A DNA stretch of 64,000 bases from positions 1,240,001 through 1,304,000 of the forward strand of contig CBDCTC010000006.1 of the NCBI GenBank assembly GCA_965222125.1, written 5' to 3'. The notes below the pieces were generated by a model. That model was not told the DNA's origin. It saw only the letters and a program-made list of their open reading frames with translations, and ran no database searches. A program made the translations under genes and the position numbers. Below are positions 32,758 to 41,635 of the stretch, piece by piece; position 1 is the first letter of the stretch, and each line of letters begins with the position of its first letter. This stretch comes from CAZENU01 sp965222125. Its GTDB lineage: Bacteria; Chloroflexota; Dehalococcoidia; Lucifugimonadales; CAZENU01.

Positions 32758-33780
32758 TCATCCGCCGGGCGCTCCGGGGAGCGACTGGCAGGACACGCCG
32801 TCGCCGTCTCTGTCCAGCCTGTGCGGGTCCGCTTCGGGGCCGCCCGCCGCCTCGTAGAACGCCTGCGCCTCCGCCCACGTATCGAAGTCCGAGCAGTTGC
32901 GGTCCGGCCCGTCGGGATCGTACTTGGTATCGGGCGTGCTCGGAGCCGGCGTGGGGGTGGACGGGGCCGCGGTCGGGGCCGCCGGCGCGGGGGTGGGTCT
33001 CTCCGGGGCCGCGGTCGGCGCCGCGGCGGGCGTGACGGACGTTGGGCTCGGCGGCGCGTTCGCCTCGTCGGAGACCTGCAGGAAGACGCTGTGACCGCAG
33101 GTCTCGAGCATCTCGCGCAGCGCGGCAGCCTCCGGTTCGGTCGCCGTCATGCCCCACTCGTTCTTGATGGCAATCCAGTCGCTGGCGTACTGGCACCAGT
33201 ATGTCCGGTCCGGCGGCCGCCATCCGTCGGGCCCGTCGGCGCCCTTGGACCGGTTGGCCGACGCCGTGACCGCTATCAGGTGCGCGGGATATCTCAGGCT
33301 GTTCGCGTACAGCTCTTTGCGCTCTTCGCTCCAGGCGTGGCCTCCCGACGCGTGGGCGTTCGCAAGCGGCACCATGTGGTCGACGTCCAGCTTCCCGGGG
33401 TCCTCCACCACGTCGCCCGTGTATGGGTCCGTCCAGCTTCCGGACGCCACTCTGCACTCCCGGTCGTCCGTGAAGGCTAAGGGTTCGGAGGACTCCGCAA
33501 TCAGGACCTCCTGTCTCGTGTCCTGGCAGTCGCGGTCCGCGTCGTTCCAGTGGTCCCAGTCGTCCCGGTCGTAGTCCGGCATCCCGGCCGAGCGTTCGGC
33601 GACCGTGATGCTCATGACCAGGGCGACGGGCCGTGCGGGTTCCGGCGCCGTTGCGGACGCAGGCGGCGGCGTGGCTGGCGGGGGTGGGGCCGGGGCCTGT
33701 CGGAACGGCGGCGAGCCGCCGCACCCAACGACAATGACCACCAGCGCGACGAGGGCGGCGGGTAGCAAACGCCGGAGCAT
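32758..33780 (-). CDS. Lipoprotein with HNH (DUF1524-type) nuclease and excalibur domains
   Basis: 340 residues. The signal peptide ends at lipobox VVGC, so the protein is probably anchored outside the membrane. A Pro/Ala linker leads to a GmrSD/DUF1524-type HNH nuclease domain (about 95-235) with DVDHMVPLANAHASGG, ANRSKG and WIAIKNEW. A Pro-Thr-Ala-rich spacer (about 240-285) then leads to an excalibur calcium-binding domain ending DRDGDGVSCQSLP. The layout resembles extracellular nucleases that scavenge DNA or attack competitors. Its stop lies 26 bases from the convergent vsr stop. Confidence 0.87.
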   Translation of the reverse strand: MLRRLLPAALVALVVIVVGCGGSPPFRQAPAPPPPATPPPASATAPEPARPVALVMSITVAERSAGMPDYDRDDWDHWNDADRDCQDTRQEVLIAESSEPLAFTDDRECRVASGSWTDPYTGDVVEDPGKLDVDHMVPLANAHASGGHAWSEERKELYANSLRYPAHLIAVTASANRSKGADGPDGWRPPDRTYWCQYASDWIAIKNEWGMTATEPEAAALREMLETCGHSVFLQVSDEANAPPSPTSVTPAAAPTAAPERPTPAPAAPTAAPSTPTPAPSTPDTKYDPDGPDRNCSDFDTWAEAQAFYEAAGGPEADPHRLDRDGDGVSCQSLPGAPGG

Positions 33781-34117
33781 GAGAGCAGTCTACCAGCAAT
33801 GGCTAACCGAGGGCTGCGCCGCGTAGCTGTTCCCGTTCGAGGCCCTACGCGCGCCCCTCGACATGCGCCGATCACCGACTGCCCTGAGTGCCCCGACGCC
33901 CCGTCGGGGTGTATCGAAGGGCGCTACTCGGGGTGAACAGACTGTAGCGGCATCAACTCTGAACAGTTGGGCGCTCGGTGTCGAGCTCCGGGAAACGGCG
34001 ACGCGACGATGCGGGAGTCCCTCGGAATCGCCGGCGGCGCTCTGGTTGCGGCCCATCGGGCTATAGTAGGATGTGGCATACGGCTCGGCTGGAACTCCGA
34101 CACGCTGGAGGATGTGA
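33781..34117. repeat. Intergenic region upstream of gap with dispersed repeat
   Basis: Contains a repeat unit (about 33881-33948) with the palindrome gtgccccgacgccccgtcgg followed by ggtgtatcgaagggcgctac. The same family recurs at 61218. A TATAGT at 34062-34067, 50 bases before gap, may be the -10 box, with no convincing -35. I see no gene here. Confidence 0.6.
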
Positions 34118-35137
34118 ATGGGCACCCGTATCGGCATCAACGGATTTGGGCGCATCGGCAGGCAGGTCCTCAGGGCCGCCATCGAACGGCACCCCGACAA
34201 GCTGGACGTAGTCGCGGTCAACGACCTGACCGACACCGCCACCAACGCCCATCTGTTCAAGTACGACTCGAACTACGGGAGATACCCCGGCACAGTCGAG
34301 GCCACTGACGACGGCATCGCCGTGGACGGCGACACGATCAACGTCCTGGCCGAGCGGGACCCGGCGAGGCTCCCTTGGGGCGACCTGGGCGTCGAGGTCG
34401 TGGTCGAGTCGACGGGGTTCTTCACGGACGCCTCCCGGGCGTCCGGCCATCTGCAGGGCGGCGCCAAGAAGGTCATCATATCGGCGCCGGCGAAGGGCGA
34501 GGACCTGACGCTGGTCCTCGGCGTCAACGGGGACGCGTACGATCCCGAGGCGCACCACATCCTGTCCAACGCTTCGTGTACGACAAACTGCGTCGCCACC
34601 ATGGCCAAAGTCGCGAACGACGCGTTTGGCGTCGAGAGCGCGCTGATGACGACCATACACTCGTTTACCGGCGACCAGATGATCCTGGACAAGGTGCACA
34701 GCGACAACGATCTGCGCCGCGCCCGTTCCGCGGCCCAGAACATCGTGCCGACGACCACCGGGGCGGCGAAGGCATGCGGTGTCGTGCTACCGGAGCTGAA
34801 CGGCAAGATCCACGGGATGTCGTTCAGAGTGCCGACCTCGACCGGCTCGGTCACGGACCTGGTCGCCAACCTGAAACGGGACGTCACCGTCGACGAGGTC
34901 AACGACGCCTACAGGGCAGCCGCCAGCGGAAGCCTTGCCGGCATCATGGACTACACGGACGAGCCGCTGGTCAGCAGCGACTTCATACGCAACCCGCACA
35001 GCTCGATCATCGACGGCCTCTCCACAATGTCGATGGCCGGCAACATGGTCAAGATCGTCGGCTGGTACGACAACGAGTGGGGCTACAGCTGCAGGACCGC
35101 CGACCTCGCGGCGTTCCTGTCCGACAAGGGCCTGTAG
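34118..35137 (+). CDS. gap: Glyceraldehyde-3-phosphate dehydrogenase (phosphorylating)
   Basis: Type I GAPDH of glycolysis/gluconeogenesis, 339 residues. The N-terminal Rossmann motif is GINGFGRIGR, and Asp36 after the second strand (VVAVND) favours NAD+. The catalytic Cys154 lies in SNASCTTNCVA, the catalytic His in TTIHSFTGDQ, and the C-terminal block is WYDNEWGYSCR. The ribosome site is GGAGGATG, just before the ATG. The HAD phosphatase gene follows after 19 bases, so the two may be co-transcribed. Confidence 0.97.
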   Translation: MGTRIGINGFGRIGRQVLRAAIERHPDKLDVVAVNDLTDTATNAHLFKYDSNYGRYPGTVEATDDGIAVDGDTINVLAERDPARLPWGDLGVEVVVESTGFFTDASRASGHLQGGAKKVIISAPAKGEDLTLVLGVNGDAYDPEAHHILSNASCTTNCVATMAKVANDAFGVESALMTTIHSFTGDQMILDKVHSDNDLRRARSAAQNIVPTTTGAAKACGVVLPELNGKIHGMSFRVPTSTGSVTDLVANLKRDVTVDEVNDAYRAAASGSLAGIMDYTDEPLVSSDFIRNPHSSIIDGLSTMSMAGNMVKIVGWYDNEWGYSCRTADLAAFLSDKGL

Positions 35138-35156
35138 CTAGAACGCGGGCCGTCTG

Positions 35157-35882
35157 ATGCCGCCGGCGCTTCCCCGGGCCATCCTGCTCGACCTGGACGA
35201 TACGATCCTGGTGTTCGACTCCGCGTCCCCGGCGGCGTGGAGCGCGGCGTGCCGCCGGTTCGCCGAACGGCTGGACGGAGTGCCGCCCGAGAGGCTGCTC
35301 GACGCCTTCGAACGGGAGGGCCTCTGGTACTGGAGCGACCCGGCGCGCCATGTCGCGGGCAGGCTGGACATCAAGCGCGCCTGGAGAGAGGTCGCTCGCG
35401 GTGCGCTTGCTCGCGCCGGGATCTACGACGAAGACACGGCGCGCGACGTGGGGGAGGCGTACTCCGAGGAGCGCATCGCGGCGGTCCGTCCCATACCGGG
35501 CGCGCTCGACGTCCTGACGCGGCTGCGCAACGCCGGCGTCGCGACCGCCCTGGTGACCAACGGCGGCGCGGCCGGGCAGCGCGACAAGATCGAGCGCTTC
35601 GGCCTTGAGCCGTTCTTCGACCACATCCTGATCGAGGGCGAATTCGGCGCCGGCAAGCCCGACCGGGGCGTCTTTCTCCACGTGCTGGAGCGGCTGAACG
35701 TCGCGCCCCGTGAGGCGTGGATGGTCGGCGACCGGCTCGACTTCGACATCGAAACGCCCAAGCTGCTCGGCATGCACGCCGTCTGGATCGACGTCAAGCG
35801 GACCGGGGTGCCGGACGACACCGCGGTCCGGCCCGACCGCGTCATCGGGTCGATCGCCGAGCTTCTGCCGGGGAATGCTTGA
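35157..35882 (+). CDS. HAD family hydrolase
   Basis: 241-residue haloacid-dehalogenase-type phosphatase with a helical cap (C1). Motif I is LLDLDDTIL, motif II VTNGG, motif III lies around GKPDRGVF, and motif IV is VGDRLDFDIETPKLLG. Likely substrates are small phosphate esters such as phosphoglycolate, and the sequence does not settle which. It lies 19 bases after gap. The start at ATG 35157 lacks a strong ribosome site, consistent with coupling to the upstream gene. Confidence 0.88.
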   Translation: MPPALPRAILLDLDDTILVFDSASPAAWSAACRRFAERLDGVPPERLLDAFEREGLWYWSDPARHVAGRLDIKRAWREVARGALARAGIYDEDTARDVGEAYSEERIAAVRPIPGALDVLTRLRNAGVATALVTNGGAAGQRDKIERFGLEPFFDHILIEGEFGAGKPDRGVFLHVLERLNVAPREAWMVGDRLDFDIETPKLLGMHAVWIDVKRTGVPDDTAVRPDRVIGSIAELLPGNA

Positions 35883-36306
35883 GCATCCGTCGATCCTTGA
35901 ATGGCACAGCACGCTTGTGCTACTCTCCGCTCGTGACAAGCACTCGCCACCAGATGGATCGAGCTCCCTCACCCGCGCACATACGACGAATGCCGTGACA
36001 CACCGATGTGACATTTTGTGCCGCGGTCGGACACCGCTCAGATAGGGAATGGCACGGAATGACACAAAATGTCACACTCTTGCCGAAATCGGTCGGCGGG
36101 GGCACTCGGAGAGAGAGTTGGGACTAGGCTGATCGGTGCCGCTCCCGCATGATGTCTGAACTGTGACTTGTGTGATTTTGGGATTGGGATGACTAAGGCG
36201 CGAACGCGGGAATCCATCCCCGACAGGGTGCGCCACTATGACACGGGAATCAGTCCGTCACGCAGGCCGGCCCAATCAGGTGGGGAATCTGGGTCAGGCC
36301 GGGGAA
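35883..36306. other. Long intergenic region with 14-bp inverted repeat
   Basis: I see no gene here. A perfect 14-bp inverted repeat, tgtgacattttgtg (36007-36020) and cacaaaatgtcaca (36063-36076), is separated by 42 bases. Further TGTGA-like words occur near 36166-36175. A dispersed-repeat fragment (gcgggaatccatccccg) lies near 36206-36222. The AT-rich arms stand out in this GC-rich background. Confidence 0.6.
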
Positions 36307-36336
36307 TTGTTGAGAATTGCGCGATAGCAGTATAAT
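36307..36336 (+). promoter_or_regulatory. pdxST promoter
   Basis: TTGTTG (36307-36312), 18-base spacer, perfect TATAAT (36331-36336). A second TATAAT at 36354-36359 lacks a -35 partner. The leader to the pdxS ATG is about 58 bases and shows no obvious riboswitch. Confidence 0.6.
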
Positions 36337-36400
36337 GACCCCCAAGCGCCGCGTATAATGCAGACGGCGAAGGCGTCACGTATTCGAGGGAGGCTCACCG

Positions 36401-37300
36401 ATGGCCATTGAGACGATAACCGAGACGGGGACATGGCGGGTAAAGTCTGGCCTTGCCCAGATGCTCAAGGGCGGCGTGATCATGGACGTCGTCACGGCCG
36501 AGCAGGCCAAGATCGCTGAGGACGCCGGGGCGGTCTCGGTGATGGCGCTGGAGCGCGTGCCGTCCGACATCCGTAAGGATGGCGGGGTCGCGCGGATGGC
36601 GGACCCGACCAAGATCATAGAGATCATGGAGGCCGTCACGATACCTGTGATGGCGAAGTGCCGCATCGGACACTTCGTCGAGGCGCAGGTGCTGGAGGCT
36701 CTGGGCACCGACTACATAGACGAGTCGGAGGTGCTCACGCCGGCCGACGAGGAGAACCACGTGGACAAGCACCAGTTCAGGGTGCCCTTCGTCTGCGGCT
36801 GCCGCAACCTGGGCGAGGCGCTCAGGCGCATCGGAGAGGGCGCGGCCATGATCCGGACCAAGGGCGAGGCCGGTACCGGCAACGTCGTCGAGGCGGTCAG
36901 GCACGCCCGTTCGGTGATGGGTGAGATTCGCCGCATCCAGGGCATGAGCACCGACGAGCTGATGACCGCGGCCAGGGACATGCGGGCGCCGTATGAGCTG
37001 GTCAAAGAGGTACACGACACGGGCAAGCTTCCGGTGGTGAACTTCGCGGCCGGCGGCATAGCATCTCCGGCGGACGCCGCGCTGATGATGCAGCTTGGCG
37101 TCGAAGGGGTGTTCGTGGGCTCGGGGATATTCAAGTCGCAGAACCCGCAGCGCATGGCTGAGGCCATCGTCAAGGCGACAACCCATTTCAACGACCCCGG
37201 GATCATCGCCGAAGTCTCCAGGGGTCTCGGCGACTCGATGCCTGGCCTGGACGTCAGGACCATGCCGGAGGAGGAGCAGCTCGCGGTCCGGGGATGGTAG
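36401..37300 (+). CDS. pdxS: Pyridoxal 5'-phosphate synthase, PdxS (lyase) subunit
   Basis: Forms PLP from ribose 5-phosphate, glyceraldehyde 3-phosphate and ammonia supplied by PdxT. 299 residues with the conserved stretches VKSGLAQMLKGGVIMDV, VMALERVPSDIRKDGGVARM, VMAKCRIGHFVEAQ, GEAGTGNVVEAVRH and GVFVGSGIF. The start is ATG 36401 behind GGGAGG. pdxT begins one base after its stop codon, so the pair forms one operon and one dodecameric complex. Confidence 0.98.
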   Translation: MAIETITETGTWRVKSGLAQMLKGGVIMDVVTAEQAKIAEDAGAVSVMALERVPSDIRKDGGVARMADPTKIIEIMEAVTIPVMAKCRIGHFVEAQVLEALGTDYIDESEVLTPADEENHVDKHQFRVPFVCGCRNLGEALRRIGEGAAMIRTKGEAGTGNVVEAVRHARSVMGEIRRIQGMSTDELMTAARDMRAPYELVKEVHDTGKLPVVNFAAGGIASPADAALMMQLGVEGVFVGSGIFKSQNPQRMAEAIVKATTHFNDPGIIAEVSRGLGDSMPGLDVRTMPEEEQLAVRGW

Positions 37301-37301
37301 C

Positions 37302-37883
37302 TTGCCCAACGTCGGCATACTGGCCATACAGGGCGACGTCATCGAGCACAGGCACGCGCTGGAGCGGATAGGCGCGGAGACGACGGAGATCAGGCTGCCG
37401 GAACAGCTTGACGGCGTCGACGGCTTGATCATCCCGGGCGGCGAGAGCACGACGATCGTCCAGCTCATCGACATCTACGCCCTCAGGGACGTGATCCGGG
37501 ACAAGGTGAAGTCGGGCCTGCCAACGTGGGGCACCTGCGCGGGCATGATTGTCCTCGCCGACCGGCTCACCGACAGGCGGCCCGACCCGCTGCGCCTGAT
37601 GAACATTGACGTCAGCCGCAACGCCTTCGGGCGTCAGGTCGACAGCTTCGAGCAGGACTTGGACATCGACGGCGTCGACGGTCCGCCGTTCCGCGCAGTC
37701 TTCATCCGGGCCCCGGTCGTCAACAGCACCGGCGCGGGCACCGAGATACTGGCCCGCCTTGACGACGGCCGACCCGTCGCCGTCCGGCAGGGCCGTCTGC
37801 TTGCGACGTCGTTTCACCCGGAGCTGACCGACGACTCCCGGGTCCACCAATTGTTCGTAAGGATGATCGAGACCGGCGGGTGA
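37302..37883 (+). CDS. pdxT: Pyridoxal 5'-phosphate synthase, PdxT (glutaminase) subunit
   Basis: Class I glutamine amidotransferase that releases ammonia for PdxS. 193 residues from TTG 37302 (LPNVGILAIQGDVIEH), one base after the pdxS stop. Triad: Cys79 in GTCAGM, with His and Glu in SFHPELT. PGGEST forms the oxyanion strand. The frame stays open further upstream inside pdxS, but the family N-terminus and spacing fix the start at the TTG. The stop overlaps the GTG of the next gene. Confidence 0.96.
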   Translation: MPNVGILAIQGDVIEHRHALERIGAETTEIRLPEQLDGVDGLIIPGGESTTIVQLIDIYALRDVIRDKVKSGLPTWGTCAGMIVLADRLTDRRPDPLRLMNIDVSRNAFGRQVDSFEQDLDIDGVDGPPFRAVFIRAPVVNSTGAGTEILARLDDGRPVAVRQGRLLATSFHPELTDDSRVHQLFVRMIETGG

Positions 37884-38827
37884 CGCGGAGCCCGATGGCG
37901 ATACGACCGTTCAACCTCCTCGACGTAACCCGCCTGGCCCGGGGTTGGTCGAGGCCGGCTGTGAACCGGGCACGCACGCTCTCGGACCTGAGTGCCGAGG
38001 CGCGGCCCAGCCTGTCGATGTCCGACATCCTCAGGACGACGGTCGCGCTGCAGTCCGGCGGATATCGCTCGCTAACCTCGACCGACGGCGGGCGGGTCTT
38101 CGCCGTCGCGGCGGCCAGGCCCAGGTCGAGCCCCGAGTCGTACGAGGTCGCGCACATGCTGGCCGGCGAGGTCGATTCAAGCCACGTCGACCTTCTCCGG
38201 GAGCTGTGCGGAGAGGTCGCCGCGGGCGGCGGACAGAAGATATTCCTGCGGCTCGACGCGGACGACGAGCTCGTCGAGCTCGCCGGGCGCTGCGGCTTCA
38301 TACGCTACCAGTACGAGCTGCTCTACAGGGGCACTCACCGCGTGCGGGGCCACGCGGCGCGGGTGAGGTTGCGCAGGCAACGGCCCGCGGACGAGCACGG
38401 CGTCTTCCAGCTATATTGCGCGTCGACTCCCGCACGTGTGCGTTCGATGGTCGGCCTGACCCTCAGCCTCTGGACCGGCGCCCGCGAGCGGCGCGGAAGG
38501 CGGACCCGCGAGATGGTCTGCGAAACGGACGGCGCCATCACGGCGTGGGTGTCCGCCTCCAGGGGCGCCGGAGCGGTCCAAGTCGAGATGATCGTTCATC
38601 CGAGCCGGCAGGAGTACACCGGCGGACTGTTCGAGGCCGGTCTGGCGCGGGTGAGGCCGGGCCGAACGGTCTATGCGCTCGTGCCGGAGCACCAGGTGCT
38701 GCTGAGGCGCCTGCTGGAGCAGAACGGCTACCAACAGGTCCGGGAGTTCACGGCGTTGGCGAGGTCGATGGTCGTGCCGGTCGCGCAAGAGCTCGTCAGC
38801 GAGGCGATGCGCGTCCCGTCCGTCTAG
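37880..38827 (+). CDS. GNAT-fold-like protein, 315 aa
   Basis: Unknown function. The pattern suggests an N-acetyltransferase-like fold: an N-terminal half (about 10-145) with FLRLDADDELVELAGRCGF, and a C-terminal half with a Gln/Arg-rich acceptor region (VPEHQVLLRRLLEQNGYQQV). I see no clear acetyl-CoA loop (Q/RxxGxG/A), so it may be catalytically degenerate. GTG 37880 overlaps the pdxT stop; ATG 37895 (MAIRPFNLLDVTRLA) is an alternative start. It lies in the pdxST-R3H ATPase-tmk gene string and is probably co-transcribed. Confidence 0.7.
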   Translation: MTRSPMAIRPFNLLDVTRLARGWSRPAVNRARTLSDLSAEARPSLSMSDILRTTVALQSGGYRSLTSTDGGRVFAVAAARPRSSPESYEVAHMLAGEVDSSHVDLLRELCGEVAAGGGQKIFLRLDADDELVELAGRCGFIRYQYELLYRGTHRVRGHAARVRLRRQRPADEHGVFQLYCASTPARVRSMVGLTLSLWTGARERRGRRTREMVCETDGAITAWVSASRGAGAVQVEMIVHPSRQEYTGGLFEAGLARVRPGRTVYALVPEHQVLLRRLLEQNGYQQVREFTALARSMVVPVAQELVSEAMRVPSV

Positions 38828-38849
38828 CCAGGAGGAGACAGCCGGTTAC

Positions 38850-40418
38850 ATGAGGCAGCCGATAGACGCGGACCTCAAGGCGCTCATCGAGAAGGTTCCT
38901 CCGCACACCGCGGAGCCGCTCGAGGAACGGGACGACCTCTCGGAGCTTCTTGAGATAGTGATGGACCTGGGGCGCGAGCCCGAAGCCAGGTTCCTGGACG
39001 AGAGCTACATCCTGAGCGACGACGAGGTCTCAGAGGACGACATCCAGTACGTCCTGGACCGGATCGGCCCCTTCGGCGGCGACAACCGCGCCGGGATCGA
39101 GCGCACCCTGCATCGGATATCCGCCATCCGCAACCGCAGCGGCAAGATCGTCGGCCTGACGCTGCGGGTCGGCCGGGCCGTGTACGGGACGATCAAGATA
39201 ATCGAGGACCTGATTCTGACCGGCAAGAGCGTTCTGCTGCTCGGCAAGCCGGGCGTCGGGAAGACGACCATGCTCCGCGAGGTCGCCCGGGTGCTCGCGG
39301 ACGACGCGCACAAGCGGGTCGTCGTCGTGGACACTTCGAACGAGATCGCCGGCGACGGCGACATCCCGCACTCCGGCATCGGCAGGGCCAGGCGAATGCA
39401 CGTGCCGTCGCCGACCCAGCAGCACGACGTGATGATCGAGGCCGTCGAGAACCACATGCCCGAGGTGATCGTCATCGACGAGATCGGCACCGAACTCGAC
39501 GCGAACGCCGCCCGGACGATCGCTGAGCGGGGCGTGCAGCTCGTCGCCACGGCCCACGGCAACTCCCTCGAGAACCTGGTGCTCAATCCGACGCTGTCGG
39601 ACCTGATCGGCGGCATACAGTCGGTGACCCTCGGAGACGTCGAGGCACGCCGGCGCCGCACGCAGAAGACCGTCCTGGAGCGCCGAGCGCCTCCGACGTT
39701 CGACATCATCGTGGAGATACAGGGCTGGAGCCGCGTCGCCGTCCACGACGACGTCGCGGAGGTCATCGACCGGGGCCTCCGTGGCTTCCCGGTCACTCCT
39801 GAGATTCGGACCGTGGACGACGGCAGCGTGCGGGTCTTGCCGTCGCCGCGGAGCGTCGCGTTCGCGGCTTCGGGGGACCGCAACGGCCACCGAACAGCGC
39901 CGGGTCCGGCTGAGGACCGGACGCGGGAGTCCGAGGACGGTGGGCCGGAGCCGCCGCCCACGAAGATACTGCCCTACGGAGTGAACAAGGGCAAGCTCCA
40001 GCAGGCCACGCAGTCGTCCCCCATATCGGTCGAGCTGGTGGCCGAGATCGACGACGCCGACCTCGTGCTCACTACTAAAAGCTTCTACCGGCGCAGGACG
40101 CTGGCGCTGAGGAAGGCGGAGGAGCAGGGCCGACCGGTCTACGTGCTCAGGAAGAACACGACGACGCAGATACAGCAGTTCTTCCTCGCCATCAACCGCA
40201 GCCAGACCGGGGCGCAGTCCAGGGAACACGTGTCGATGGCGATCAAGGAGGCCGAGGAGGCCGCCGCGCGGCTGGACGACGGCGACCAGTCCGTGGAGCT
40301 GAGTCCGCAGGGCTCGTACGTCCGGCGGCTGCAGCACCAGGTCGCGGAGGAGCGCGGCCTCTCGTCCAGCAGCTCGGGGCGCGAGCCGCAGCGGCACGTT
40401 GTCTTCTACCGGCGGTAG
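38850..40418 (+). CDS. Ycf45-like AAA ATPase with C-terminal R3H domain
   Basis: 522 residues. The first half is a SpoIIIAA/Ycf45-type ATPase with Walker A LLGKPGVGKTTMLREV, DTSNEIAGDGD, Walker B EVIVIDEIGTELDA and ATAHGNSLENLVLNP. A low-complexity linker (about 330-370) precedes a conserved cap region. The C-terminal R3H domain (YVRRLQHQVAEERGLSSSSS) carries the R-x3-H signature that binds single-stranded nucleic acid. Homologues occur in cyanobacteria, plastids and Firmicutes, usually without known function. The ribosome site is AGGAGAC. tmk follows 34 bases downstream. Confidence 0.88.
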   Translation: MRQPIDADLKALIEKVPPHTAEPLEERDDLSELLEIVMDLGREPEARFLDESYILSDDEVSEDDIQYVLDRIGPFGGDNRAGIERTLHRISAIRNRSGKIVGLTLRVGRAVYGTIKIIEDLILTGKSVLLLGKPGVGKTTMLREVARVLADDAHKRVVVVDTSNEIAGDGDIPHSGIGRARRMHVPSPTQQHDVMIEAVENHMPEVIVIDEIGTELDANAARTIAERGVQLVATAHGNSLENLVLNPTLSDLIGGIQSVTLGDVEARRRRTQKTVLERRAPPTFDIIVEIQGWSRVAVHDDVAEVIDRGLRGFPVTPEIRTVDDGSVRVLPSPRSVAFAASGDRNGHRTAPGPAEDRTRESEDGGPEPPPTKILPYGVNKGKLQQATQSSPISVELVAEIDDADLVLTTKSFYRRRTLALRKAEEQGRPVYVLRKNTTTQIQQFFLAINRSQTGAQSREHVSMAIKEAEEAAARLDDGDQSVELSPQGSYVRRLQHQVAEERGLSSSSSGREPQRHVVFYRR

Positions 40419-40452
40419 GCGCCGGCACGGTAGCACACTTCAGGAGAGGCAT

Positions 40453-41181
40453 ATGTCTCTGTTCGTCTCCTTCGAGGGGGGCGAGGGCAGCGGTAAGACC
40501 ACCCAGGTCGGCATCCTGCTGCGCCGGCTCGAGGAGAGCGGGCAGCCCGTGATTCGGCTGCGCGAGCCCGGAATGACGCCTCTGGGAGGCGCCGCTAGGG
40601 AATGGATCAAGCGGAGCCGCCCGAAGGAGAAGGCGCTCACCGAAGGTGCCGAGCTGTTCCTGTTCGCGGCGGCCAGGGCGGAGATGGTCGCCAAGGTGCT
40701 CAAGCCCGCGCTGAAGACCCATGTCGTAGTGTCCGACCGGTACGCCGACTCGACCACCGCCTACCAGGGATACGGGAGACAAAGAGACCTCCGGCAGGTG
40801 GAGACCATCAACGAGATCGCGACCGACGGGGTCATGCCGGTCCTGACCATCCTGCTCGACTGCCCCCCGGAGTACGGCCTGCGGAGGGTGCGGTCGAGCC
40901 AGATGGCGCTGCTCTTCGACACAGACGAGCCGCCGGAGGGGCGCGTCGATCCGGAAGGCTCCAGGCGCTACGAGTTGGAGCCCGTGGGGTTCCATAAGCG
41001 CGTACGAGAGGGATATCTGAAGATGGCCGAGCGAGAGCCGGACCGCTGGCGCGTTATCGACGCGACGCGCCCCGCCGACGAGGTCGCCGACGAGGTCTGG
41101 CAGCACGTCTCAGCGCACCTGGCCGAGCCAGGCGCCGAGGCCACGACGGCCGACGAGCTAGAATGGACGGCGCGGGCCTGA
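40453..41181 (+). CDS. tmk: Thymidylate kinase
   Basis: Phosphorylates dTMP to dTDP for DNA synthesis. 242 residues from ATG 40453 behind AGGAGAGG. The P-loop is FEGGEGSGKTTQ (8-18 region). Conserved blocks are REPGMTPLGGAAREW, FLFAAARAEMV and VVSDRYADSTTAYQGYGR for dTMP binding. An insertion of about 25 residues (LFDTDEPPEGRVDPEG) sits in the LID region and makes the protein longer than E. coli Tmk (213). The frame is open 54 bases further upstream, but the ribosome site fixes this start. Confidence 0.94.
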   Translation: MSLFVSFEGGEGSGKTTQVGILLRRLEESGQPVIRLREPGMTPLGGAAREWIKRSRPKEKALTEGAELFLFAAARAEMVAKVLKPALKTHVVVSDRYADSTTAYQGYGRQRDLRQVETINEIATDGVMPVLTILLDCPPEYGLRRVRSSQMALLFDTDEPPEGRVDPEGSRRYELEPVGFHKRVREGYLKMAEREPDRWRVIDATRPADEVADEVWQHVSAHLAEPGAEATTADELEWTARA

Positions 41182-41218
41182 GCCGGGCCGCGACTACGGA
41201 CTACAAAGGAGCACGACC

Positions 41219-41635
41219 TTGCCCAAGATGACCGACGAGCAGATCGGGGCCTTCCTCAGGGAGGCGCGCGTGTCTATGCTGGCGACCGTTCAGCCGGACG
41301 GCGTGCCTCACGTCACGCCGGTGTGGCACCACTACGACGGCGAGAGGCTCTACGTCTGCTCCGACGCGGACTCCGTCAAGGCCCGCAATCTACGCGGCAA
41401 CTCCAACGTGACGCTCCTCGTAGCGACCGTCAGCCCGCCGCACCAGTACGTGATGGTGCAGGGAAGGGCCGAGCTGTCGCGGGACAAGATCTCGGAGCTC
41501 GTCTGGGCGATGTCGATCGCCTACAAGGGCGAGGAAGAGGGCCGCGTATACGCCGAGCAGGCGATCCGGGACTTCGACTTCGTCACGATCACAATCGAGC
41601 CGACCAATATCGTGAGCCTCTACATAGGGTCCTGA
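41219..41635 (+). CDS. PPOX-class flavin/F420-dependent oxidoreductase
   Basis: 138-residue split beta-barrel protein of the pyridoxamine 5'-phosphate oxidase-like superfamily. Its start pattern, LREARVSMLATVQPDGVPHV, then TPVWHHYDGERLYVC and KARNLRGNSNVTLLV, matches the F420/FMN-binding PPOX group (TIGR03618-like). The family uses F420 or FMN to reduce varied substrates; the substrate here is unknown. It starts at TTG 41219 behind AGGAG. An MFS-like tail is absent. It closes the pdxST-tmk gene string. Confidence 0.88.
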   Translation: MPKMTDEQIGAFLREARVSMLATVQPDGVPHVTPVWHHYDGERLYVCSDADSVKARNLRGNSNVTLLVATVSPPHQYVMVQGRAELSRDKISELVWAMSIAYKGEEEGRVYAEQAIRDFDFVTITIEPTNIVSLYIGS

